A stretch of 64,000 nt of DNA from Tetrapyrgos nigripes (lineage: Eukaryota; Basidiomycota; Agaricomycetes; Agaricales; Campanellaceae). Position numbers and translations under genes: made by a program. Every line of letters begins with the position of its first letter. The first letter of the stretch is position 1. The notes under the pieces are model-generated. The model was given only the letters and a program-made list of their open reading frames with translations. It had not been told where the DNA came from and searched no databases. Shown piece by piece: positions 35,165 through 46,900 of this stretch. Location of the stretch: the NCBI GenBank assembly GCA_013368315.1, contig JAACJM010000131.1, positions 62,001 through 126,000 of the forward strand. Direction: 5' to 3'.

Positions 35165-38100
35165 TCAATGTAGTCTAGAAGGCCCAGCAACAGCATTAAC
35201 ATGTCCACTAGGTTTTTTCCCCAGCTGCCTAGAATCTCCAGCATGGGCGGTATTCTGAGTATTGGTGATGTCTCCCATCACAACGTCCTGGTCGTCGATG
35301 AGATACTCTACATCTTCATACATGTGAGGGAAAAGGATGGCCAGCATGTCGTCGACTCTGTTGAGAGTTACATGAATACATGAGAGTTTGCTTGAGTAGA
35401 GAAAAGAAAGCGCACTTGGATATGAAATCACCCTTCTGCGCCTTTCCACTCTTCTTTTTCGCAGGCGCCTCCACTGTCACGGTCTTCTCTTGGTCAGCAA
35501 CAAAAGTTGAGACATTGAGGGTTCCCGTGGAGTTGTCCTTGGTGTACAGAGACAGTCCTTGTCTAGCTGCTAGATCCAGAATATTGCGCTCAATGGTATC
35601 TAGTAGACGACATATGGAACATGAGCTGCAGAACTAGAATGACAAGACAACCTTACCTTCAGCATAATAACAATACACCTCCGTCGACCTCGTCTGTCCC
35701 ATTCGATCAACTCGAGCGATGGCTTGAAGCTCAAAGCCGTGATGAACGACACTTTCCAACAAAAAGACTCGAGAAGCGCAGGTGATGTTTAGCCCGGCAT
35801 TTTCACGTTCACTATGAAGTCATCAACACGCGCAATCCTTATCGTGGAGGTAGAGGAACGAACCCATGAAGTAACAGGACCAGGATATCAGGATCAGCCT
35901 TAAACCTGCTGGCGGCGTTTTTCTTGGCACCTTGGTCAATCCTAAGGCATCCGATACCTGTGGATAGAAGAGAAGGTCAGCCATGGAGAAAGAGATAGAA
36001 GGGCTACACACACCATTTTCTCGGAGTGCACGCTCCACAACTGCAATGGAACGTCAACCAAGAATACACGAGGACACAGAGCGGGAAAAGGGTCTCACTC
36101 AGCAACGAATCAGCCCAAGCAGAGAAAACAATGCTTTTGGCACCCGGATCAGAAGTCTGCAAGTAAAGCAAGTGTCGTACGAGGGTCTGGATCTTGGCAC
36201 CGAAATCGCCAAAGGATTCCATGGTTTGTATATCCCCGAAGAGTGTGGGGTCTATCGGTAACATAGTTCGTCAGCCTCGTGCTCTAGTCTCAAACAAAAA
36301 GAAAAATAAAGAGTAAAACTCACCTATCATATTGTATTCTATCTTCCTCTTTGACATGGGTGCCAGTTCGCCGTTCTTCATAACTTTCGGTGGTGGTTGT
36401 TCTGGGCTGTTGACTAAGAATCGTTGCAAGTTTTCCATGTCGATGGGTACACTGTAAAAAGTGGTCAGACAAGGGCTGAGTAGACTATTACAACAATTCC
36501 TTACCGGCACACAGGACACGCCTTCCCGCCAGGTTTCTTCAACCAGGCCACCATGCAGCCTTCACAGAAGATATGAGCGCTAGATAGAAAAGGTATTAAG
36601 CAAAAAACCCTCATTGAAACAACGGGAGGAAAACCCACCAATGTGTCATATAACCCCTCTCAAACTCGCATCTACAAAGAATACAGCAATTCTCCTCATC
36701 ATCGTCAAGATCTCCACGCTGGGTCTTGGCCAAATGATCAAGGTATCGTTGACGTGCACGACTAGTGTTGAGCTTTGCCTCGTATTCATTCTGTAGCGTT
36801 TGAGCTCTGACCAATGCTTCCTCTCGAGTCCCCTCAAACTCTGCTTCAGCGACGGTGTCGGAAATTTCTTGTAGTTGACGGAAGTAAAGAACTCTGTGGT
36901 TGAAAGCCTTGCGGAATAAGGCGAGGTCAGCATCTAGCTTGTCTAGGTAGGTTTCTATATGACATAGGAGATCAGTTAATAGATAGGTCTTGTCATGATA
37001 AAAAGATCTATCCTTACGCTGTTGATTTATCAACTTACGAAGGTCCTTCACGGCCACTTCAAGAAGCTTCTTTTCTGGATCAGTGTCTTTAATGACTCGG
37101 GCGAAGGCACCTGTCAGCTCGACCAAGATCTGTGTTCAGAAACGTTTTAAATGCGTGCCCAACTTCAAGATTGGCCGATAAACTTACACTCTTAGCCGCC
37201 TTTCCTCCCAAATCATTCAACAAATCCTTCCGTCGCTCCGCAAGCTGCTGGTGCAAAACTTGATGTTCCGGTTGTAACACAATGTCCTCAGGAATGTCGA
37301 GCGCTTCATCCGCAGCAGCAGCAACGGCTTTCAACGCTGCCTTTGTCTTTCTGAACTTCTTTTCTCTGTCATATGGTTCGCAATCAACTTGACGGGACAA
37401 AACAGTATGCCATGACCACTCACTTCGTTTCATGTGCAGCCAGCAGCGTACGCTCCTTGAAAAGCGCCTCACGACGGTCGGCCAGTAGTGCTTGATAGGC
37501 TTGGAGGTAAATTTCGGCTTCTCCCTGATCATCTAGAGTCCTTTGGTATTCTTCGCCATCTGCTTCCCCTTCTCCAGGTGCGAGACTCGTTGTCAGCAGA
37601 GCATGAATCTTGGCTCTCCATTCCCAGAGCAACGTGTTTTGCGGGTTAAGCACGTCTTCGATGATTTCGTGGAGTTCTTCGATCTTGTAGATAATAATAT
37701 GCTGAGCTTAGCCAAATCCTTTGTTTAAACAAAGTAAGACTCACCGACTCCGCAGAACGGATACCGCCTTGATCAAGGTAAGGTACGGGGATCATCAGCC
37801 CTTTCTCATCCACCCCCGACTTGGTCGCATCAACTTGAAGCTGAGCCATTCCCTGCTTGGCCTTTTCGGCAGTAACTACAAAACGGAACAAATGACTACC
37901 GTCAAAATCCAAGTCATAGCAAAAACACAACACAAACATAAATAACTCACACTTCAACAACCCCCTCCTTAGCTCATCCGCATCCTGGTACGCCTTATCC
38001 TCCTGAGCAGCATAATCTGGTCCCAAATTATGATACACATCACCCTTTAAGAAAATGACTCTATGAAGGACGATTTGAGTCTCTCGAAGACGTTGACGCA

Positions 38101-41100
38101 GTGCACGACCTTTATCTCTATGTTCCCGGCCTGCGGGAGTTTTAGGAAGGCCCTTATCCTCTTCGGTATCTTCGTCTTCTTCGTTTTCGTCTACTTCATC
38201 GTCACGGAGAGGAGATTCATCCCTCGCCTTTCCCTTACCCTTGTCATTGGAGTTAACGTTACCCACTCCCCGTTCTCTCCGTTCTTCTCGTAAAGCTGCA
38301 GCTTCTCTTTTCAGTATTTCCCCTTTGACATTGTGCTCCACAATAGCGCTGTCAATCTCATTCTTCACCTTGACGGTTTCCTTCTCTGCGGCTTCTAGTG
38401 TCTCTAAGACCGCCTGATAACGGTTTTTAGCACGAACATCGAGTTGCTGGAGTTGGGCGATGAGGACGAGGCCTTGAGCCTAGACAAATGAAAAATGAAC
38501 AGTGTTAGTGTACTCTCGAGACGCCTAAAAGTCACGAGATTTACCTTGGACTTCCAATCATCCATCATGTTACGCCAATTTTGGTCTTTCATCATCTTTG
38601 GCATGAAAATTAACAATCAATAACGGGCTGGGACAAGTCAACCCCAGAAGACTCACCTGCAACACATCAGCCATCGACTTCAATGTACCAGATTTGTTAT
38701 GCTTCTCGTTTGCTCCTCTCATCAGCTGGCCAACCTGTTAAAAGCAAGGATTGAAGAGAATGTACGTGTAAGCATAAGCAAAAACGTAGGGACATAGACT
38801 ATAGAGATGATGATGGCCAGGACGCAACACACCTGCGGATGCGTACAAATACCACGCAATTTTCGAATTGACGACCGTAATAAAGCACCATCAATCTCCC
38901 AACCTGCAGACGCTGCAACGCCTCTAGCGTCTAACCCGAGCTCGAATCGGACTTCTTCGAGTGCTTGATCGTATACCTGGTAGGCCCTATATGTTAGACA
39001 CTTTTGCAATTGGAGAAGAATACCCACATGACGCTCAACACGACCCATCTCAATACTGACAAGGTAACGTGTTTGTTGAGGGATAGTCAACTCTTCGCTG
39101 ACGCATGATTTCTGAGTTCTGAAGTACATTCGTTAAAATGACGTTGTAAACGAGTATGATGAGACCATACCGAACTGAATAATGTCCAAAAAAATCAGCG
39201 AAAAGCCGAGCATATCCAGGGAGGAGGAGACGGTTCCACATTCGTTGGTTACCTATGAGTTGGTTGACACGGAGGAATCTGGATATGTCATAACCAAGTG
39301 AGGGGTAAAGTGAGATGGAGGACTTTAAGAAAGCAGTAAGAACATACTTCAAAACATGTATTAAATCAGCGACGTGAGTACGAGCAGGCGTTCCAGAAAC
39401 AGCAAAAGAAGTGACACGGGGTATCAGAGAGACCATATCCCTGTAAAAGATCACTTTCAAACATAGGACACAAAGAAAGATATCAATGGACTTACTCGGT
39501 CTTTCCACCCCCAGCCATCTGAACTTCATCCATCACCACCCTGTTCCATTCTACCAAAACCAACGGACTCCGAGGTCGATCCACATTAGAATAAACCGCA
39601 CAGTCCCGTCTTGGCCGTGTAGGAGGGGCACGAGCAACATTCAGATCGCCTTGTAGGACGTTGTACGTCGTGATGACAACATCAAATGAATGAGCAAAGG
39701 CAACCCAGTCTACGATCTCCTCGTCTGAGTCTTCGTCCACATCTATAACGTCATCATCAAGAGCACGTTGTTTGCCCGGCCTCCCGCTCTTGGCAATGTT
39801 TTTCTCGGAAGCGGCACGGTTTTCGGCTCGACCAGCTCTCTTCTGAGCCTTTTGTTTTGCTTGTTGTCTTCGTTCTCGTTCCTTGTTGATTTGGGTCTGA
39901 TTGATCGGTACTTTGACGTTTGACCAGCCGTCGTAAAAGTGGACTTTCAGGTGAGGGGCGTGGGTCCGAAATTCGTCCATCCATTGTTGCACCAGAGCTG
40001 CTGGGGTGACGATAAGCGTGGCCTGTTGAAAGAAGAAACAAAGAAAAAAGTCAGAGACCATAAACAAAACAAACAAGGTAACCACACACGTACCCTGACT
40101 TCCTTCACTTCAAGCTCCGTCTCAGGATCCCAAGATTTCACAGCCGGATTTCTGGTCTCGGATGGAGGGTTCAGAGTAATGAGTGCAATCGTTTCAACCG
40201 TCTTCCCCAGCCCAGGCTCTTCCGCCAGTATTCCTCCAAAAGTCAGCGAGTCTTGCTCGGAAGAGGGTATAGAATCAGAGAGGACCCCGGATAGCCGATG
40301 CAGGTACCATGTATAATTGCCTTCTTGGACTTTCTCCCAGAAGCTGAAGTCCGTCGACTCCTCCCTTTGAGCAAGCTTCCCGTTCTCTGCAACTTTCACG
40401 CCCTCCCGACTAAGCATCCAGGCCACGGTACGTCGCTGAAATGGCAGGAGAGTGGGTACGAGGGTCTTGGGCTGCATTGCTTCTTCCAGCTCTTTCGAGG
40501 GGAGAGCGGGGGCGGGTCTCATGACGGAATAGTAGAAAGGTACGTTTATGGCACCCTCAAACGACGCAGGAGGATCCGGAGAAAGAGGGTACAGGAACAG
40601 AAGGACTCTTCTCCGAGCCTCTTCGGCGTCTGAAAACCGCGTGCCCTTATCAAACGGTTGACATATTGTCGGTACGACGAGGGCAAACTTCACTTCAACT
40701 TGGAAACGGAACGGAAGCTCGTTTTTGGATGAATCATAGGCAGTCTCGGGGAGAAGGATGAGCGAGAGGTTAGCAGTGACTGTGGCTCGGTTATGCGCGG
40801 ATAAAATGAGGAAGGCAATGAGCAAGTCTTGTAGTACTTCTGGGAGATCAAAAGCGTCATGGCTCAGATTGTCTGGATTGTATTGGGGCAGTGTAAGGAG
40901 CCAATTATGATGCGGATCTCTTGGCAGCATCTCCGATCCTAGAGTAACGGTGGAGAAAAAGATATCTTCGCGCATCAACGCGTCTCCCAAATCAACCTTC
41001 GACGGCTCCTGAATATCTCCGTACATGTCCTTCAGCTCTCTCATGAACCATCTCTCCTCCTTCTCGAAGTCTTCCTGGTGGTCACGGTCGTTGCCAGACG

Positions 41101-41530
41101 CGTGTTCGGGAGCACTGGAGTTGAATTGGAGTTCGAAGACGTGGCGGTGAACCGGTACAGCCGAACCATTGTTGGCATGGGAATAATCTCGAAAAAAGGC
41201 TCCGTGGTGATCATATAGGTCGGGAATGTCAGGATAGGGGTTCTCTACCGTGTCTTCACTGCTACCAGCGGTTGACGGGTTCAATTTGGTGCGCTTCTTT
41301 CCCCTGTTCTCGGCAGAGGGTGATCCAAGAGCTCGCTTCTTCCCATTTCCAGTGGGCACGGGGTCGGCAAACGCGTCTGGGTCAATTTCTTCGTTTTGCG
41401 TGGAGTGGATTAAATTGATGACGTTTGAGAGATGCAGCCAGTATCCGGTACGGACATGATATCCTGTGTTACCTGGGTGGGATCGAAGGGATTCATTGTG
41501 GTAAGAGGTTGTCGGCTCGCGTATCCTCAT
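35165..41530 (-). CDS. SNF2 helicase-like RING E3 ligase (IRC20/SHPRH type)
   Basis: Nuclear SNF2-family ATPase with an inserted RING finger, related to yeast Irc20 and human SHPRH, which ubiquitylate chromatin or PCNA during repair. The N-terminal helicase half has LVPTLLPFQRRTVAWMLSRE, the Walker A variant GGILAEEPGLGKTVETIALI and a DEVQM box (39500 region). A long coiled-coil insert follows, then the RING (CCILC, CAHIFCEGC, ACPVC; about 36515-36690) and the C-terminal helicase half with SIVFSAWADSLL, RVFLLE, RVDRMGQTRSTEVYCYYAED and TIERNILDLAARQ. Many introns. TAA/TAG end at 35165. Start is uncertain: ATG 41530 and ATG 41496 are both possible; the longer open frame from 41590 begins with GTG. 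The divergent neighbour starts only about 135 bp away at 41666. Confidence 0.85.
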
Positions 41531-41591
41531 CACGGTGGAGAGGAAAGAGACAAAAGGGTCGTGACGCGTGCTTTTCAACCAAACTCCCACG

Positions 41592-42681
41592 CCTCGCGGT
41601 CCCGCATCGAGTCACTTCACGTCCCTGTCCCTTCCTTTGCCATTCGACCATCCTTCTGAAATCCCATGGCTTCCCCGCCACTCATCGGAAGTCCTCAGAA
41701 AATCTACAAAATACATATAGTGGGAAACAGCGGTACGTTGAAAACTCCTTGTATTTGACTAAAAGCTGATCAGGACGCGTCCAACTCGCAGGATCTGGCA
41801 AGGCAAGGCAATTTTACTCATCTACCGTCTATACAGAGCAAGCTACACGTCACACCTAGAGCACCTTAGCAGCAGAACTATCTTCAATCCTTGGCATCCC
41901 ACACATTCCTCTCGACACCCTCTTCTGGAACCCAGGATGGAATCAAACCCCGCGTGACGACTTTATCGCCAAAATCCACACTGTTATGCAGGACAACGAA
42001 GAAAAGGGATGGATCATTGATGGCAATTATGATTCCAAAGGTGCAACTACTGTTGATGAGTACGCAACGGATATCGTTTGTAAGTGCGGAATCGTCAGGT
42101 ACACTAGTAGAAGGACTGAACGCCCACTATCGCTACTTGCCATACACACATACATACCCCAGGGCTGAACCCACCTCTCGCAGTCTACTTCCCTCGCTTA
42201 GTCTGGCGAACTTTCCTCGGTCTACTTGGATTACGCCCTCCTTGCAGCCCCGGTTGTCCAGAGACCATTCGCGGGTGTTTCTTCTCTTCTGATAGCATCA
42301 TCTGGTGGTGTCTTAGTAATCATTGGAAGAATGCTAGACACCATGAGGAAAAAATGAAGGTGTATGGACTCGGAGTGGGCCAGAGACTCGGAGCGCAGAA
42401 GATGCGTAGGATTGGAGGTTGGGGAGGTGAGCTGAAGGTTTGGTTGGCGGCAGTTAGGAATATGGCTAGGACGGAGTAGTTATGTCTTCTTGTGACCGTA
42501 TTTACTTAGGTAGGGTGTCGTTTAATACTATGCTGCTTGTTTGCCAAATATCAGTGCTACTATGGAAAGTTCAGGTATACTATCTCCAGGATATCAAAGG
42601 TCTAGCTGTTAATAATTTACAGGTGAAACTAGATATTGTCCTCAAAGCTGCATCCATACACTGTCTAGTAGTCCAAAGAAA
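41592..42681. repeat. 1.1-kb direct repeat, copy 1 (partner 56728-57827)
   Basis: From CTCGCGGTCCCGCATCGAGT to GTCTAGTAGTCCAAAGA this block is repeated at 56728-57827 with only a few percent differences. It contains the whole P-loop gene, about 75 bp of 5' flank and 200 bp of 3' flank. Confidence 0.9.
41666..42479 (+). CDS. P-loop NTPase, adenylate-kinase-like (copy 1)
   Basis: Small cytosolic P-loop protein resembling adenylate kinase or topology-modulation (FlaR-like) kinases; probably a nucleotide or small-molecule kinase. Exons 41666-41732, an 11-nt micro-exon 41792-41802, 41860-42079 and 42163-42479 give 204 aa. The Walker A motif GNSGSGKS is split over three exons. The intron after the micro-exon begins GC (AAG|GCAAGG) and ends CACCTAG, a GC-AG intron; no GT donor would keep the motif. 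Other landmarks: GIPHIPLDTLFWNPGW, WIIDGNY, DIVWLNPPLAVYFPRLVWRT and a basic C-terminus. The length and motif order fit fungal FlaR-like proteins. Copy 2 at 56809 is almost identical. Confidence 0.8.
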
Positions 42682-43641
42682 TAGAGTCGTACAGTACTAC
42701 CCAACTGTCACATGATATTACCTGTCACAGGTTGGTCACTATGTCATTGTCAAGTGCTCGAATACTCCCTTTCTTATATATGTCCAATGTGTGCTTTGCT
42801 ATTTTTCATCTTGTACTGTTTGATACTGCTGCAGTTACTCTTACTGGATATTCATGTAGTAGTATACCATGTCCAATGATATTCATTCTTGTTATGTTGA
42901 TGATTGGTTGATGATTACGATCATGAGCGATGAGTGTGATGAGCAAATTTGAAAGAGGAATAATTATATGGAGCTGACATGTGCCTGGGTGGACATGCAC
43001 ACAACCTGCATCCTGTACATACCTGTACCTGAGCTACATCCTGTAAGGGCCTGTACATGTGCTGCATCCTGCATGACCTGTAAAGGTCTCTACAGCCTGT
43101 GACTACTTGGACTGCTCATACATCCTGTAAGCAGCTTACATTCTGTACAAACATGTACAAAAGCTACAGTATGTAACTGTCCTGAATCAGGAAGTCAGCT
43201 ATTTACAGGCCTGTAGTTGTAGCCCAACATGCCTAGGCCTGCCACCCGGGGGCCCAAGCCAGGCCTGAATGGGTACCTGGGCTTTTGCTGATGTTCCTTA
43301 AAAATCTTCATCTCCTTTCAGTTTTATTGGGTTCACTTCTTGGAGGGGAGGAAATCTAGTATATATAGAGTCTACTATGTATCTGATGAGTCTGCTCAGA
43401 AATTTTTAACAAGTGGCTGCACATAGGGGGACTGCCTCACCCTTGTAACACCATATCATTCATATTGTGACTACACAGTGTTGCCCCACCAGGTCCTGAA
43501 GTGGCCACTTGGCATGTATCTATCTACCTATTTAATCAAATCTTCTGGAACCTGAAGGCATGTTCTCCATAAAAGTATGTACTAGGTAAGTAATCATCAT
43601 TCTCCAATCACATTGAAGGTACTGAGTGGGCAAAAAAGCTG
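42682..43641. other. Intergenic with degenerate CCTGTA-rich repeat
   Basis: No gene. About 43004-43200 is built from loosely repeated words such as ACATCCTGTAA, GCTACA and CCTGTACAT, spaced irregularly by 20-40 bp. 43200-43300 is GC-rich with short palindromes (CCACCCGGGGGCCC). It could be a worn mobile element or a local slippage repeat. Confidence 0.45.
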
Positions 43642-43646
43642 TTTAT

Positions 43647-43820
43647 TGTGAGGGTTAAGGCCTCAAGCCAATGACTGAATGAGAAGAAGATAAGAGAGTT
43701 GATTCGACTACCGATTACAATACAAAGAAGCAACTTATATACTATATCTAGAAAGATCGAATATAAGGAAACTTGTAAGAGCTGGAAGTAACAAATGACG
43801 CAAGTTAGAGTATGACAAGT
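43647..43820 (-). repeat. 3' LTR (inner border uncertain)
   Basis: Matches 49583-49756 with seven differences over 174 bp, all transitions. The match fades after ATGACAAG; the inner border may lie up to about 43850, where AAGATCTTACGA resembles AGATCGTTACA at the outer end of the other LTR. Confidence 0.75.
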
Positions 43821-43921
43821 ATGAGATTCAAATAGAAGATCTTACGATTCGAAAAGATTCAAAAGAAAATGATGGTGTTGTCACGAGGCTTGGGTTTAGA
43901 GCGACGGTTGGAATGTGTAAC

Positions 43922-46900
43922 CTAATGAGCGGGGGGAGTGTATTCTACACGAGGGTTGATGGTTTTATGTTTTGGAGATGGAGGACGAGGAACGAAATCC
44001 GGAATAGAAACAGAAATTGAAGGAGTGTCAGAAGTTGGAATAATTGAATCAGAGTCCATTTGTACAGAACTAGTATCATAAGTTTTTTCAATAAGTAGTT
44101 CGTGAGGATGTGGAGCACAGGGATTTAAACAGTGGAAGCGTTCAATGAGATGGTTGTATGTAGAAGGTAAATCAGTAAGGGAAATCCAAGAATCATTGTC
44201 ATGAGAGTCAGAGTCATTAAAATGACATAAGTAATCATAACGTTGACCAATTTTTCGAATATCAAGAATGGAATGAATGGAAGAAGAGTCATTGGGGAGA
44301 GTAATAGGTACAGCATCAGAATGGGCATGAAATTCTGAGGGATCGTTGTACGGCTCCAGAAGAGAAACGTGGAAAACGGGATAAAGACGAGAAAGATAAG
44401 AAGGTAATTTAAGTAAGTACACACGATTATGAATAGCACGAATAACAGGAAAAGGTCCAAGATGACGATGATCCAGCTTGTCAGAGGGCTGAGTGGAACG
44501 GATATTGTGATGCAGTAACCATACGAGTTGCCCCGTTTGGTATTGTGGCTGAGTGGTGTGGTGGGCGTCGTAATACTTCGCTTGATGTTCCTGAGTGCTG
44601 ATTAGCTCAGCCTTGAGCTCGGAGTGAATGAATTCAAGTCGTTTAGCAAGATCATCAGCCGCAGGGACAGTAGAAATGGAAGAAATAGAAGGCTCGAAAG
44701 TAGGATGGTAAGCTAAGTTTGTGAAGAAAGGAGTTTGTCGAGTGGAGGAGTTTTCGTGGTTATTGAATGCAAATTCGGCCAATGGGAGATAATCAATCCA
44801 GTCATCTTGTTGATATGATACGTAAGCCCGTAGATAGGCTTTGAGTGTCTGATTTGTCCATTCCATAAGTCCGTCTGTCTGAGCGTGGTATGCTGTGGAT
44901 GTGCAAGAGTCGATATTGAGATGAGAAAGTAGTGATTTCCAGAAATTTGATATGAATAATGAACCTCGGTCTGATACGATGGAATGGGGAAGACCATGCA
45001 GTCGAAATACACGATCAAGGAATAGCCAAGCGAGTTCCGATGCTGTCATGGACTCGCGGCAAGGAATGAAGTGTGCAGCGCGGGTGAGGCAGTCACAAAC
45101 AACTAAAATGGAATCGTAGCCATGTGAGAGAGGCAATTTGACGATGAAGTCCATTGTGATCGCTTGCCAAGGGCGCTGAGGGATGGAGAGAGGTTGTAAG
45201 AGACCGTAGGGTTTATGATGCGGTGTTTTGATTCTGGAACAAGTATCACAGGCTTCTACATAATGATGAACGTATGTGGTCATCCCAGGCCAAGAATAGT
45301 CTCGAGAGACCAACTTGAGAGTACGAGTGCGACTGGGATGTCCAGAAATTATGCTATTGTGCCTGGACTCGAGAATGGATCGACGGAGGGACAGAGGGAC
45401 ATAGAGACAGTGATTGTGAAAGACGAGATCGTGGTGAAGTTGAAAGGATTGATCTCCAGAGGCTATAGTGATTCTCCAATCACGATCCTCCCTATATGCG
45501 GTAAGGAATTGATCAAGTAAGTACAAATTGTCAAGTGCAATAGTAGAAAAAGCATCAATAGTAGGAATGAAACGAGTAGTAGGAGATTCAAATGAAGAAA
45601 TAGATTCTGAGTTGAAAAGAGGAAAAGTATGATAAGTAGAAAGCATAGTACGTAGCTGGTTGGTACGTTGTTCATCCTCCTTCTGAGGGACAAAGTCCGC
45701 TCGTCTAGAAGCTGAATCAGCCACATTATCCTTCCCCGGAGCCCAGTGAAGCTGAAAGTCAACTTCCGAAAGGAACATTGACCAACAAGCCTGTCTGCGA
45801 TTCAATAACTGTGAGTGCATGAAATATTCAAGATTTTTATGATCACAAACGACTTTAATTGGGAACGGGGACCCTGAAAACCAATGCCTATGCTCCCTGA
45901 ATGATTCCACAACTGCCAACAACTCCTTGTCATGAATTTTGTAATTGATCTCTGCCAGTGACAGTTTGCGTGAGAAAAACGCCACAGGGTGAAGGCTGCC
46001 GTTGGAATCTGGTTGTTGAAGGACAGAGGAGATGGCGAAATCAGAGGCGTCAGTTGCGAGAGTGATAGGAAGAGAAGGTTGAAAATGAGAAAGTACAGGT
46101 GTCGATGTGAAGAGGGATTTAAGATGATTGAATGCATTGTGAGCAGTGGTGGAAAAGATGAATGGAGTAGATTTGTGTGTAAGGAATGTCAGGGGGAGAG
46201 TGATCTTTGAATAGTCTTTGATGAACCGTCTGTAGAAATTGGCGAAGCCAAGGAATGATTGAAGTTCCTTGAGAGTGGTAGGTACTGGCCAATCGAGGAT
46301 AGTAGCAAGTTTCTTCGGATTCATCTTGAGACCATCTGCGCTGATGATGTAACCTAGAAATTCGACTTCGCAACGGTCGAATTCGCATTTCTGAGGGTTT
46401 GCGTATAGAGTGGCATCACGTAGACAGTCTAAAACCATCCCGACGTGGCGGTGATGTTCCTCCTCAGATGCTGAGAATACTAGTATGTCATCAACATAGA
46501 CGACGCAGCAGATGTCGATTAGATCGGATAAGACATCTTGAATGAATGCCTGCCAAGCTGCTGGAGCATTTGTAAGACCATAAGGCACGACCAAATGCTC
46601 AAATAACCCGAGGTGAGTACGAAAGGCAGTTTTCCATTCGTCACCTTCTCGAATACGTAGGTGGGCATAAGCAGACTTAAGGTCGATGATTGAGAACATT
46701 GAACAACCACTTACGCGATCGAGCAAGTTGTCAACCAAAGGAAGAGGGTACCGATTTTTCTTGGTGATGGCATTGAGACCCCGATAATCAACACAAAGAC
46801 GGATTTCTCCAGTCTTCTTGCGAATAAATAGGATGGGGGCCCCAGCTGAAGACGAAGAAGATCGGATATGACCACGACGAAGATTATTGTGAACGTACTC

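Noticed and set aside
41588..41590. Start of the RING-SNF2 protein at 41590
   Set aside because: The codon is GTG, and this position is also the edge of the duplicated block. The first true in-frame ATG is 41530.
43200..43300. GC-rich palindromic stretch considered as a tRNA-derived SINE head
   Set aside because: No A/B boxes in order and no poly-A or T-rich tail nearby.
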